Positions 46,560-59,470 of a stretch of DNA of 64,000 bases are shown in pieces (the first letter of the stretch is position 1; the number at the start of each line of letters is the position of its first letter). Made by a program: the position numbers and the translations under genes. The notes under the pieces were generated by a model. That model had not been told where the DNA came from. It made no database searches and saw nothing but the letters and a program-made list of their open reading frames with translations. Source of the DNA: Liolophura sinensis (taxonomy: Eukaryota > Mollusca > Polyplacophora > Chitonida > Chitonidae); the NCBI RefSeq assembly GCF_032854445.1, contig NC_088295.1, positions 37,557,385 through 37,621,384 of the forward strand, in the 5' to 3' direction.

Positions 46560-49500
46560 TTGCCTTGAGAGCTGATTATTAATGTTGTTCTGAAATGGGT
46601 CTTGCGTTTGTTGACTTGGCGCCACAAGTTGATGATTCACGAGTGATGTACGAATGTTGGACTTAATGTGTAATGACAATAATGTGTTAAGAGTATGTTT
46701 GTTTTCTACAAGGATTCGTATCAATGTGTGAACGAGAGTGAACAACAATTGGTTTATCGTTGATGTGCCTCTGGAAAAGAACATAACACGCTGCATCCAC
46801 TACATTGTCTCATATACCTACGTTCGTTGTACACAGGGATTCAGTTTTGTCCCTGGAAACTTGTTTCATTTTTCGCAGTCAAAAAAGATATTGATAAAAA
46901 TAAGTCAGGCAAATTATCTTGACTTGTTCAGGAGTTTTACGGAATCAGTTGATTTATTCATAGCCCTAGGGAAAAGCCCATATGGCTGTGTTACATAATT
47001 TAAAGATAAAGGAGGTTTTTTCCCTGAACCTTTGTTGATTAATTAAATGTCCTTTTCTTGAGGGCTTGTCATGTATAGCAGAATCAACTAACGTCTGTGT
47101 TTGAAAGCTGAGGCCAAATGAAACAGTGTTCCCATGGTGTTAAGAATATTTATAAATTTGTTGTAGATAAGATGTATAGTTGCATTCTGACAAGATCAAA
47201 ATAAAACTTATCAAAAAGCTGTCTAACCGAGGCAAAGGAGTAATGTTCAGTTAACACAGGAGAACACAGCTTCGGTGTCCCAATGGATCAAATGAGGTTA
47301 TACAGATCTCTGCTCATGATGGCTGAAAATTTCATAACAATTCTCATTTTAGTAGGAAATAATGCATAACAGATTCATTGTATATGACTCGATGTGTTGT
47401 AACTATCTGATGACACTCAATACAAACGTGTTATAAATCCCACATTGTTCACAAAAAGTGACTCAATTTAACACTTACAAGGGCAGACAAATGTGTCTTT
47501 CATCAGACATATCTGAGAACTGGTAAGGTTTGTCAATTGTCTGACATTTCTGTGTATTAGGATCTTGTCACCATAATGTTACTTAATTTTACACTTTTTT
47601 TGGCGAGAACTGTTTTGCTCGTTATAAATCCTGTTAGTAACAAGTACGGCTGTAAATAGCTGAAGATGGATTGATCCATTCATATTTTATTTTGATCAGA
47701 CATATCAGATTCAAGAATGTTTGACGATGCCGGCCAATTTTATGTTAGTGATCTGAACCAAACCGGAGAGCCTGGGATAAATTATCGACCTTTAATAATT
47801 TACTGACTAACATCCTCCTGTGTGACGTATGAATACTCACACCATGTCAGCATACCTCAGTATAACACCAAGTTTAGGCAAGATGACGTACACAGGTTGG
47901 AAGAAAAAGTGTTTTTGTACAAAATCAACACTGCTGTAGCGGCCTCAGTAATGGCTGTCGTCGGGTTTAGTACCGACGTCTCATTAAATCACAGCAAAGC
48001 TTTCACAACAAATCACAAAATTTTCAACTTTTTATACTTGACAAGTTACGACTTGACTCGGCATTGAAGCAGGGTCTATTACATATTAATGCGCTAAGCA
48101 CTCGGCCATCGAACAAGGCTGTAGCATAGTTACACGTTCCACAAGAAATTTTAGTGTTTTAATAAGGCCTAGCGTTCTTAGCATATGTTCTGTGTCTTTC
48201 ATTCCCACGGATTGTTTCTGACTGTACTTAAGTGGAGAATGAGACTGGGAACAATCTCTGTCTCTTGACATCATTTAGTGTGACACGGTAAGATAGACTG
48301 AAGACTCATAAGTGTTTGTCGATAAATCAGAGGGAAGGGCTATTGATCACCATGGCGTGTGTTTATGGAACATGACTTTCTACAAAGTAATTCCATAAAT
48401 GGGTTCTGACAGAAAGACTTCTCCATACATTGTTCGCATCATTCATACTTTGTAATCTGGACTAGTCCACATAATATAGCTGGTGATCTTAAATTCGCAC
48501 TTGCTATATTTAAATTATTTTAAAAAATCCAAGACCCAAAACACACAAAAAACAAGAGCAAAGTTTGCTGATATTTGTTGACATTTTTTAAAACTAAACT
48601 CCAGTCTTATTTCAGAGTCTGCAAAACAGAAGTTTTCTTGTGAAGAGAGCAACTGCTGAAGCCATGCTGCTTTACATGAGGAATTTCATAATATACAACA
48701 CCAAGCCTAAAGTTTCAACCTGAATACAGAAGTTACTATACATAGCAATGATGACGTTATACAAGGTTGCGGAAATTAGTCGTACTATTTCATTGAAATT
48801 TTCAAAATAAACAGTTATAATAAAACAACAGTTGTGTGTGTATGGCAGACTCTTGGGAGTGTATGGGTTGTGCAAGGACTAAAACACGCCAGTAAAATAT
48901 TGTATTTCACGCGATGTACCGATTTCAATTTAAGCTGCTCTCATAAAACTAGCTCTGCAACAAGTGGAGATTTTTTTTTTATATTACTTGTGAGAAATTG
49001 CAAACCAACCTTCTGACCAGCGTTCAAGTTTTGTTGGTTTTACAGACTATTCCGATGTCGTTCTATGGAATACCGCCGGTTGGAGTCATGCGTCAATTTC
49101 ACACGGTAAACTGATTTATCGAAGACAGCAATATGATGAAAAAATGTGGAAAAAGTATGTGTTCAGTGGAAAAAGGAAATCGGCTAGGGTGAAATTCCTT
49201 AAAGGAATAGTGATTTAGTATTTCGTGCTCTTTTACTAATATTTCCCACATGAACATTAGAGAATGCGGAATTTGTCAGATTTCTTTATTTTTAACTGAC
49301 AATTATTTGACTTTGAGGGATGTTGTCAAGCAGTTGTTTTTATTTACATACTTCCTATGGAAGTTTGAAGACATAATCTTCTATCTGTCATCTTTTAAGA
49401 AAACGAGAAAATCCCTGTGCTCCTTCCTTAACTGAAGAAAACATCCACTCCTTTGTGAGACGAATTCTTTTGATAAGTTCTTCTTAATAGGTCACATCAT

Positions 49501-49860
49501 GCAAAAACAACAGTGTTGCAAAATTAGAGCTGTTTTCTGCCTCTAGTCTTGGGAGGTTTGTTTTCAACAGTTATGCAATGTAATTCTTATAATTTCCAAA
49601 AAAAACTAGTTTTTCTCTATAATCACACGTAGGCTTACTTGAAACATATTCAATGTTGTTGTGTCCATGTTTTGCGCTCTCTATTGTAATGCAATGCAGC
49701 AGTAAGGGTTTAAGGAAACACTTTATTTTCTTCGTTATGTAATTTACTTTTACTTTAATAAAACAATTCGGTGCAAAATTCTGAGACGCTTTGTAACGCC
49801 CTTTCTTGGGAGATTAGATATAAATTACAAAAAATTATAACCTTGTTTACGTAAACTTTT
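46560..49860 (+). repeat. Segmental repeat field, unit copy 4
   Basis: Blocks: 'tgtacacagggattcag' (46830), 'gttgattaattaaatgtcct' (47034), 'ctgaaaatttcataaca' (47333), a SINE-C insertion, 'catcatttagtgtgacacgg' (48269) and 'cgcgatgtaccgatttcaat' (48910). It is collinear with copy 5 at an offset of about 4.3-4.5 kb, including the SINE-C, so these two share the most recent duplication. Confidence 0.75.
47708..48130 (-). repeat. SINE-C, probable
   Basis: Minus-strand tRNA-like head near 48060-48130 (tggccgagtgcttagcgc as box A, and 'gcttcaatgccgagtc'), with the body at 47708-47840 holding diverged versions of 'caagaatgtttgacgatgcc' and 'aatttactgactaacatcct'. It is present at the corresponding place in copy 5, so it inserted before that duplication. 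Confidence 0.55.
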
Positions 49861-51479
49861 ACATGTAATTACTTTGCCTTAGTAATGATAGAACAGGTAA
49901 TGAAACAGATATCGTACCGGTCTATCAGTGAATGTGAGAAACAAAATCGAAAACAGTGGGGGGGGGTTGATTGGGGAATTGGCAAACTTGGGGACAATGT
50001 TTCAATACTGGAATGTGATTACTGTCGAATTTGTGTGCTTTATAGCACTTTTGTACCAAGCCAAGTGTATATGTTTTGCTCAGTCATTCCTGGCAAATGA
50101 TCTCTGTGATACTTTAAATGTATTTGGTTGAATAATGTTGCATACTTGAAAGTGTAACGACCACATTCCATCCTACGTAAAAACTGGTCCTACTGTATAT
50201 TAGCTTGCCCATACACTATGTACATATACACTGACATGATTTCAATGCAAACCTATACTTGTTGCTTTTCAATGGTACATTATTAGTTTCTGTTACATTT
50301 TGCCACATATGCAGTGGTTACTCTTGCTAACCTCTACTGAATCAATGATAAGGCGATCTTTGCCTGCAGCAAGAATGAATGTGCAGTCGAATAAAACATT
50401 TTTATATTCGTTTAAATTGATTTCTGGTACGTCATACACAAGATTTTAAACTTTTTAACATATCTTTCACGACATTCCCATAACGGGCACCAATAAACAG
50501 CCATCCAGATATTCTCAAAAGGTGGTTTACGAATATGACAAATGACCTGGAATCGGCCCCAGTGCAAATAACTGTGCACCTCAAGAAGCGAAGCTGAGTA
50601 TAACTGACACGTTCATAAGGCTACTTCTTTTTTCAGTTCTGTTTTACTCTTTTTTTCCTGTTATATGACAAGCATGCTCTTAAGCAATGTATAGGTCATA
50701 AGTGTATAGGTCACACTGAAATATCTTTTTTTACCATTAGACACTGTAAAAAAAGTGGGGAAAATCACTGCACCACTAATGTAACTTTCTGAAAAATTCT
50801 TGAGCTGGCAGTTATGCATCAATGAATTAAATACTTACATAACAAATATTCAGCCTTATACTTCCGCTACGGATATTACGTTAATGTTAATGATAGCTGG
50901 ACGACCACTTGTGCTCTCAGCCAGAATTCACGTATGATTTCGCTGTAATTTCCACACGTAAAGTAACGTCATAGCCTAACTTATCCATTCTAACTCATAA
51001 TATCACTTATTTAATGCAAGACAGCCTATATCTTTACATACATAAAGCATACATAAAGAATGTTGCCAAAGAAAAAAAAAACCACAAAGATTCGCCCTCT
51101 TCCCCGGGTGCAAACTGTTTTCCATAGTGACTTTTTTTAGTTCACTTTACTATGAAGGATACTTGACAGACCATGGCAGAAATAAGAATGTTAAAAATGC
51201 AAAAATGAGGGTAGAAACGTGGAAGCTTCAGTGAAGATATTTTTCTGGTTAACGTTGATCTTCGTACTGTAAATTAAGATCACAATGCTTCATTTGAACG
51301 AAAAATTGGCGTTTTTGATCGAGGATGGATTTTTGGCTGGTTATTACTAAGCAACCATCTCTTTGAATGCCATATAAATTCCATGGGTGATTCGAACAAG
51401 TTTTATACTTTCTGATTTGGAAATTGTGCTGGATTTTGAAACTTTGACTTTCTTATCGTACGTCTCTGGGCCGATTCTT
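49861..51479. other. Spacer between repeat units, nothing recognised
   Basis: AT-rich sequence. Two overlapping plus frames near 49.9 kb (71 and 67 codons) are unsupported. Confidence 0.4.
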
Positions 51480-52079
51480 CGCCATGTCGTACCAGGTCCT
51501 TTGCAGTATCTCTGAGGGAAGAAAATCTCACCTCAGCATATGTACCCTTCCAGTCAGAATGAAAGGGAATAATATTAAATTAACACATTATAACATAACT
51601 TAAATGTCATCATTTAAACAGGCCGTAACGGTTATGTACTTTCTGATCATGATGGCTGAATATTTCATAACGGTTCTCACTTGGGTAGGAAATAATGCGT
51701 AACAGATTCACTATATATGACTCAGTATGTTGTAACTATATGATTACTCTGAATGTTAACGTGTTGTGGACCGTGTATAATTCACAAAATCCAATCACGC
51801 AATACACAGAAATCATGTCAACACTTACAGGACAGACAAATGTGTCTTTTACCAGCTACAGTTGAGAACCGGTAAGAGTCGTCTACAGTCCAATGCTTCT
51901 ATGTATTAACATCATTACCAGCCTTATGAGTTACTTACAGTCGCACATGACTGGCGAGAGCAGGTTTGTTCCATATAAATCATGTTGGTAACGGGTACTT
52001 CTTGAAATACTTGACAATCGATCGATCCATTCTTGCTGATATCGAGTAAGATTTTAACATCGAGCATTTGAATTTTTTT

Positions 52080-52700
52080 CTAAGTTTTATATGTGAAGGA
52101 AATCCGAGTGGCAGAGTTGAACTACCAGCCTAAGGTAATTTACTGACAAACTTTGTCTCGTGTGACGTACGGATATGTATACACCACATCAGCATGCGAT
52201 AGCCAATCACGAACATCCCCACCTGTGATACACGGATGGTGGAAGGCGATAACATGACTTTGAAGAAAGTTAGGACCGTTGAAATTGCCGCAGAAATTGC
52301 GGTCGACGAGTCAGTAGTACCACTGCCAAACGAACTATTACAGCAGGAAATCTGGAATTTCTCCGCCCTAGGCCAGTAGTGAACCCTCACCCAGTGTGTC
52401 AGCACTTGGGACTCCCGTTGATCATTCACAACGTTTTTAACATTTGATTTATTTTGCTCAAATCACTATCGTGTGGCATTTTGATACGCCGGATACAATA
52501 ACGACAAGAAACGACTCTTAAAAGACACCAGGTGTGACTTCTCAATATGTCACAGCACAGCTTTCTACACCGAGCAAGTAAAACCAAAACATTTCTGACG
52601 ATTTTATAGTTAAGTAAGACTGGACACTCCATAGAACCCAGGTCTACCACATATATGGCGAATGTCCTGACCGATCGGTCACCAGGCAGGGCTGTAACAT
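52080..52700 (-). repeat. SINE-C, copy within unit 5
   Basis: Orthologous position to the SINE-C in unit 4: 'aatttactgacaaactttgt' near 52136 and the worn tRNA-like end near 52660-52700, just before 'ggctgtaacatagttac', as in unit 4. Confidence 0.45.
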
Positions 52701-54171
52701 AGTTACATGTTCTACACGAAATCTCAGAGTTTTAATAAGGCCTTATCCTGAACAACGTTTTGTGGATGACATCATTCAGTCTGGCACGGTAAGAGAGACT
52801 GTAGACTGATAAATGTTGATCGATAAATCAGAGGGACAGGCTATTGATCACTATGACGTGTGTTTATGGAACATGGCTTTCTACAAAGTAATTCCATAAA
52901 TGGGCTCTGACAAAAAGACTTCTCCTTATACTGTTCGCATAATTCATAAGTTGTAATCTGGAATAGTGCACTTCATATACTTGGTGATCTTAAATTCCCA
53001 CTTGCTGTATTTAAAATATTTTAAAAAATCCAAGTCCTATAGCATAAAAAAGAAGACAGAAAATCTTGCTTAAGCAAGGCATGAGATTAAACTCAATTTA
53101 AACGTTAATATTTAAATAAAAAATTCCAGCTTTATCCGTTCACTTTTGTTTTTGCCCAAAACAAAACAAAAAAAAAAAACAACAACTGCTTCACATGAAG
53201 AATTACATAACATCCAACACCAAACGTAATCTTTCACCCACAATACGGAAGTTTACTACAAATACCAATGGCGACGATGTACAAGATTGCGAAAATCAGT
53301 CGTTGTTTCTCATTGACATCTTCAAAAACAATGAAAAAGGTAAGACAGCTAGCAGATTTTTAAGGGTTTATGGATTATGTAAGGACTCTTTACTTATACT
53401 GCCGCTTCAAGCTAGTTCTAAATAGTCAAATTTGCATTTTCTACATCATCCTTTAGCGCAAATACTTTAAATACCGAAAAACACGTCGCACATACTCAAT
53501 AATTGCTTATCCACTTACAGAAATCAATGACCTACGTTTTCCCTAATGGCATCTCCCCTTCCTTGAACTCACCAAAATCCACCTTCTGTGTAGTGTCTGT
53601 CGTTGTCTCTGCAGACTATGCAAATGTCGTCCTCTGGAATAGCGCCGAATGTAATCATGCTTCAAAATGCCAGGGTAAACTGATTTATCCAAGAGTGCAG
53701 TGTGGTGGAAAAAATAAAGCAGGCCTGTGGTCCGTGGAGGAAGAGTAAAGCGCAAATCAACTCGATTATGCATCTGCCTTGCCTAATTTACAAATCCAAT
53801 CGATCAAGTGCCAGTAAACAAACGTGGAGAGCTCAACGTTATTCTTCACTACAAATGGCTATAAGTGTAGACAGTGGCATTATTGTCAAAAATTACCTTA
53901 TCCAAATGCCATTTTGTCTTCAATATTTGTTTTCAAAACCGTCTTTCGTCTTGCCTGTTTTGTCCAGAAAGATCTTTATAGACTGCGTTTTTCATTCTCA
54001 TTATGTATGAAGTCAACAAAAGCAAAGAAGCTAGATACATCCAACTTGATCAAACTATTAAGCACTTCTAGTTTTTAAGATTATGACCTAATGGGACAAT
54101 TGTTTGATTTTCGGACGAGGGGAGTTCCCGCGACTGCTCATTCAAATTAGATGTCTTTCTCCATACATTAC

Positions 54172-54300
54172 GCTCAAGGTGGGAAGGTCTACCAGCAACC
54201 TGCGGATGGTCGTGGGTTTCCCCCTCACCATAATGCTGGCCGCCGTCGTATAAGTGAAATATTCTTACGGCATAAAACACCAATCAACTAAATAAATAAA
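54172..54300 (+). repeat. SINE-B, 3' half
   Basis: Contains 'gtgggaaggtctaccagcaa', 'cctgcggatggtcgtgggtt', 'ccataatgctggccgccg' and an AAAT tail. The usual 'cttgagtacggcg' is shortened to 'cttacggc'. Confidence 0.85.
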
Positions 54301-55409
54301 TTATCCATGTCCTCGATCAATACAGTTTTTCCAAAGCAGCTTTCACTGATTGGACTGGTTTACATCAGCAAAACTCTCACATTTTCATCGGCTTAGGTTC
54401 GATTCAGTCATAAACCAGACCGTGGCCATATTGTGAAATACTCCTTAAATTATATTCTTTCTTGAATAATGTGGCAGTTCTTTAACAAATAAGAAAAATT
54501 GGGATGACCAAACGTTCCCAATAAACACTATGGTGTTACATATGTTTGAGGTTTTGCATAATTAGTATACGATGAGCTTCGTTGTCAATAAACTTACGCT
54601 TCTATATTTTCTCCCAAAAGCCAAGCACCAATGGTGTTTTTCAGAGCTCAAGATGAAAGTACGACAGAATCCCACTCTTACCAGACCATGCAAGAACGCA
54701 TAAAGAACCCTTGCTTCTCTTTCAACGACACGAGTTTCTGGCTTCTCTTGTGATGTGTTGTGTGGAAAACTTCATCGTGACGTATCATGATAATGTCCCC
54801 GTCTTCTCAACTGGCATGTCTCTTCTGCTGACGCCTTGCAGAAATCTTTCTTAGTTCGACAATCCTTGCTAATCAATCAATGATACGATCAATCAAATCT
54901 GCCAGGTTATTGCGGGTTCAGAGAACAGCGTTGTATTATCGATCATTAGTGAGTCTGGACGCCAGACTAAGTCTTAGAAGATGGATTATATAGTCAGTCT
55001 CACGGCAGTCCTACAACGGAAATCTGTTGAAGTACAAACTTTCGTGCTTTATCGCGATGCTATTTAGAATTAATAACTTTACAACAACTGTCTAAAATCT
55101 TACGTTAAAATTAATGTCTTTTCTGTTGATCGGAAAATACGTTTCCTGGCGTTACATGTACTTGCCTGATACATGTGGGTATGTTGTTTATGAAGTCATA
55201 TTGACGAAGTGACAAAAGCAGGGTAACTCAGATGAACTTTTGGAGATAATGGTCCAGAAAGTGGAATGGTGTGCAGGCCTACGAGTGAGTGATGGTAACA
55301 AGGTCATGTCAGAGACGGGTGATGTTGACAAAATTAGGGACCCCTTCCACATGGCTACGATATACCTAAGATGTGGGTTAATATGGTATTATTGCAGTTT
55401 TGTACTTAC

Positions 55410-55489
55410 CAGTAGAGAAACGCTTCTAGCAAATAAACATTCAATTGTTCGAATTCATCTTTCGTCTGTTCGTTTGCGGCTTTAAGTAG
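55410..55489 (-). CDS. Candidate internal exon, product unknown
   Basis: On the minus strand a strong donor (tactg|gtaagtaca) ends an open frame that reads LLKAANEQTKDEFEQLNVY, then LLEAFLY. An acceptor-like 'ttagtcag' bounds it at 55490. The frame stays open about 25 bases further upstream before a TGA. The peptide is amphipathic and protein-like but belongs to no family I recognise. No partner exon was located. Confidence 0.28.
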
Positions 55490-55513
55490 CTGACTAAAGT
55501 CTCTGCTTCTCCT

Positions 55514-56439
55514 TCAGCATTCTTATTTCTTCCAACCATAAATCTGCCAATCATTAAACACACAATAAAATAAATATATAATCTGCCATATTATTCTTCA
55601 GTTTGGTATAAATATTGTTCTCAGATATCATGAGCTGTTTTCGTGTTTGAATGCAACTCTCAGGCAACGCTTTGCTTGGTGTGATGGTCTCCCACGGGGC
55701 TTTACCAAAGAACTACATCCAGTCAGTAACCCATATACTACGTGAGTACATGTAAGTGAAAAATCTAACACACGTCAGGACATACAGATCGTATCCATGA
55801 CTGAATGAATCAATTGGTTGTGAACTGTGTATTTATGACAATAATGAAAACTGATTACGACTTTAGGCTGATTAGACATTATCGTATCTATATAGTGAAA
55901 TGTTTATTTTAAGACGATGATTGTGAATGACTTTTTCGTTTTTATACTGTCAAGGTAACTTTTTCCTGCCTACTCACAGCACATGTCAAGCATACCCCAA
56001 AGATTAGAAGGATTAGAAGAGTAAAAGTTATTTATATTCTAAAAATGCTATCCTTTAAATTAAAGGGGGTAATCAATAAAGAATAACAACATGTCAGGCA
56101 ATTTTTCTAAATTAAGTAAAATCTCAAAAATATTTTAAGATCTTTACGAAGATGGAATATATTACCTTTTTTAGAAGATTGCCTGTTTAAAAGTTTGAAC
56201 AGTTCCAATTTGTCCCAAATATATCTTATGGCGTGGAACGACTTCAAGACTTCCATAACTTTTTTTCATCATTAATTTACAATAGTAAATAATTTAAAAA
56301 CTGATTTTAATTGCTTTGAGCTTAAGTAAATGGTAGACAGCTTTGATCTGTTGATATCTTGGATGCTTTGTTAGAGAAGATCGTAAAAAAGGGTTTTTTT
56401 GGTATTAATGACAGATTTAATATATACGGCGCTCCGTGT
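55514..56439. other. Non-coding, nothing recognised
   Basis: AT-rich sequence without supported features. Confidence 0.45.
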
Positions 56440-57080
56440 CAATACTCATTTGTCGGTTTGCTCGCACATTTGAAATAACACCTAAAGAGATCACCCCGTG
56501 TATCTAGCCCGGTAAAGACATGGTCTTGTCAAGCCAACAGAAATCGCGTTGGAAAAGTGAACCTTTAAAACAGATTGGCCAGAACCAGAAATACCGCCGC
56601 TGGTATCAATTAGGGCTATACCTGTGAAGAAAGGGAGATCTTTATAGAAAATATTACAGGCAGGACTAATTAATACTGCGAGATAAGCTCCAGGCGAACT
56701 CATGACATTGGTTGAGAGGAACTAAGAATAGTTGCTTGCAATAGTTTGTAATAAACCTCGACGCGCTGAGGCGTTGTCGATCTCCTTTCAATTTCTAAAT
56801 AACCCCTCATCGTCAAGACCGATAGATTTCCAATTTAATGTCGCTTTTGCTTTGAGAATAGTCCTTTTTTGTGCGAGGGTATCTTCACTTGTCATAAACT
56901 GCTCTATTAAATTGGGGTATGATTTACCCTGGAGTAAGAAAAACAGTTTACTCCAGAAGATATCAGTATAATAGCGTATTAGCAGGAGATATCCCCTGTA
57001 GCCCTTTGGCAGCTTTATTTTTTATCTTTTCGAAACCATGGTAATTCTCTATCAAATAAAACATTGTCGAATCACAGGAG
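56440..57080 (-). pseudogene. Possible coding remnant, unidentified
   Basis: The minus strand shows protein-like stretches in nearly continuous order: DIFWSKLFFLLQGKSYPNL, then EQFMTSEDTLAQKRTILKAK and SIGLDDEGLFRN; a TGA; KEIDNASARRGLLQTIASNY; a TAG; and then an open stretch with MSSPGAYLAVLISPAC and FTGIALIDTSGGISGSG, ending in TGA at 56491. A preceding piece (ENYHGFEKIKNKAAKG) is in another frame. Residue choice looks less random than nearby frames, but this is a judgement by eye. I recognise no family. If real it is broken by two stops and at least one frame change. Chance is a serious alternative. Confidence 0.22.
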
Positions 57081-57287
57081 AAACATACTAAATCTTTCTA
57101 GGTTCATAAATTCGAGGCTTTGAAAAGGAAGAACTTTTCTTCTTATAAATAACTAACTTATGCCTGTAGGACATTTGACCATTCCGTGCAATTCTTTTCT
57201 GGATTCACTGTATGTTATATGTCTAAACAGACCTAGTCACGCGTATACTGTATTGATACCCTGTTGGTATGGTGATACTTTAAAGTG

Positions 57288-57430
57288 ATTTATTTATTTA
57301 TTTGATTGTTGCTTGACACCATCCTCAGAAATTTGTCACTTTTAAGAAGGCGGACGTTGCGATACCTTCTGCCGTTAGCATGTTACCGACGAATTCTTCC
57401 CACGTGCCACGCAGTGATGTGGACACGATA
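57288..57430 (-). repeat. SINE relative, 3' part
   Basis: Plus strand has 'tttatttatttatttgattg', 'ttgcttgacaccatcctcag' and 'aaatttgtcacttttaag', a diverged form of the SINE 3' end, then 'ccgacgaattcttcccacgt', also typical of these bodies. Confidence 0.55.
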
Positions 57431-57529
57431 TTGATGGTGGGCTTCTTCAAACGATTGAAATTTCTAACGGGATAAACTATCAGTTTTGAACACTGATTAC
57501 ACTCGTTCACCTAGAACATAACTTGAGCC

Positions 57530-57700
57530 TTTCCATCATCATTAAACTGTTAACGGCTTCTCTTTGTGGGGTTCTGTAATACTTTCATACTTTATAGACT
57601 TTCTTACATGTAGTTCTGTGTCATAAACGCCGTTTTGGGAACTGGTTTTGTGATTATTGATCTGGAACGCTTTCGACGTATAGATTTGTGACTTTAGTCT
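57530..57700 (+). repeat. Segmental repeat field, outlying fragment
   Basis: Matches 41055-41240 of copy 2 ('acggcttctctttgtg' against 'accgcttctcttttgtg'; 'gattattgatctggaacgc' against 'gattatctacttggaacgc'), and a related block near 46575 in copy 4. Confidence 0.5.
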
Positions 57701-57751
57701 TCCAATACTGTCCTGTTCATGTAAATATTGTTTTTGTAAATGCATGAAGAG

Positions 57752-57885
57752 TAGCAATTTATACACCCCCTAGCACCATGACTCAAGCAGAGTTAGGTAA
57801 AAATGCAGCAATGCTAATTGCAATTCATTTGACGTCAGTGGTCTAGAATTACACAAAATGCTGTGTTGTCATCACATTTAACTTT
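57752..57885 (+). repeat. Dispersed repeat R3
   Basis: Blocks 'gtagcaatttatacaccccc', 'tagcaccatgactcaagcag' and 'gtcatcacatttaa', shared with 7.8-8.1 kb and 59.2-59.4 kb. Confidence 0.55.
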
Positions 57886-59182
57886 GAATTGCTGGGTGCA
57901 ACATTGCCAATTTCGAAATGTTGGTTGCAACATTGCCAACTTTGAAATGTTGGGTGCCACTAGACAGTTCTGAAAAGCCTATATCGAAATGAGATATCTT
58001 GATTCCCAGCGGCAGAATTATATCCCTTTCTAGTTTCAGTTCAAGGGGGCAGGGGGAGGGGAGTCTTGATATCAATATTTTGCACAAATGGAATATTTCT
58101 GGAGAAAACCCATAAAAGATCAATGAAGGAAAATACATTAATAATTCATGATACTCTGTCTTCACAATATAAAGCTTAGTATGGTAGTACCTTCACATTA
58201 GTATGAACGCCATGTGTCATTATTATAAATTATGTCATGTATTGTCACCATCACTGCTATCCCAAATTGGCTGTATCTTCCTGTCCTAGGGGGTATGGCA
58301 CAGCGGGCGACGATAGCTTACACCGACAAAAAGAAATTAATGACATTTTCGTTTTAGATTTAGTACGAGAGAAGGTTTTTGGGAGACAAATAATACAACT
58401 CGTTTTCCAGGTTTTCCCTTAAGGACAGTAAAAACTGATTTTAATCAAAGTATCCTCGAGGTCTAAGCAGTGTAAAAAGTCTTTGAATTCAATTAATTTT
58501 AAAAATCAAAAAGAAATTTCTCTTAAAGAGGCTATATAAATGTCGAGCTAATAAACCGTCCTCTCTTGACGAATAGATCGCTCGCCATTTGAATGTCCTG
58601 TAATTTCAAGGATGGAGCTTTTTGATAATCTGAGAGTTAAATCTTACGAAACACTTTTGTCGACGTCACTGTATATTTCGGCGTTTTCATGAGATTTTGA
58701 CGTACATGCTCAAACACGCATCTTTGAGTATCAGGTATATCCATCATGCATGCAGATATATGAAATTGTCAACACAATGGTGCCCTGTACAGCTGCGTAT
58801 TGTTTCAATGGATAACCAGATAGCCGGCAAAAGTGTGAACATGACTGGAACAAACTTTATTATGAGCTCAACCTCGCATCCAAACAGCTACTTTATTAAA
58901 GTTTCATTGGGACGTTGTCGAGTGTTGTTTAAACCAGAATATGTACAACAAATACAGGATGAAATTTCTTACATGTGGTTTACGTAAACAGATCAATAAG
59001 CTCTCATGGGAAAAAACACCAGGAGCATATGTATGCTGTCTGATGATTTGGAATCCTGCCATTTATAATGTTATGTTCTGTAATTACTCTCAAACGTCTG
59101 CTTTAACGGACGAACCGAATGTGTATACATGTGAAGAAGTCCATGGTCACACCAACTGTCTTTTACACTATCGAATGTAAAG
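57886..59182. other. Non-coding, nothing firm
   Basis: A short near-tandem duplication around 57900-57955 (gttg.gtgcaacattgccaa twice). A 96-codon plus frame (58697-58987) contains DNQIAGKSVNMTGTNF but has no domain or splice support. Confidence 0.4.
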
Positions 59183-59435
59183 AGAGTAAAACCAGGGCAG
59201 CGACGACACTGTGATAGCTGGCAAATGGTCACACATAAGCGGTGAAATACGTCTTCTTTTAATTAGCCTCAGTTATGGTTTTATTCTAACGGTTTTAGTA
59301 ACGCTTTAATAGTAGCAATTTACACGCCCCCTAGCACCATGGCTTAGGAGAATTACGTTAAAAAATGCAGTGATCTTAATTACAATGTATTAGACGTCAC
59401 TAGTCTACATTTACTCAAAATTATGTGCTGTCATC
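59183..59435 (+). repeat. Dispersed repeat R3, longest copy
   Basis: Starts with 'gagtaaaaccagggcagcga' and includes 'gtagcaatttacacgccccc', 'tagcaccatggcttaggag' and 'gtcatcacattta'. It has the same order as the 7.8-kb copy. Confidence 0.55.
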
Positions 59436-59470
59436 ACATTTATCATACAATAGCATTAAACTAAAAGAAA

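Larger units (their letters stand above)
51480..55110 (+). repeat. Segmental repeat field, unit copy 5
   Basis: Blocks: 'atctcacctcagcatatgta' (51524), 'ctgaatatttcataacgg' (51656), SINE-C, 'catcattcagtctggcacgg' (52770), 'aattgcttatccactta' (53501), 'tcaactcgattatgcatctg' (53757), and 'gacaatccttgctaatcaat' (about 54859), which also occurs in copy 2 (41800) followed by 'cgatcaatcaaatctg'. Private insertion: SINE-B at 54172. Confidence 0.75.

Noticed and set aside
53251-53340. Short frame MATMYKIAKISRC ending at donor-like 'aag|gtaaga'
   Set aside because: The matching part of unit 4 ends in a stop, and units 1-3 do not keep the frame.
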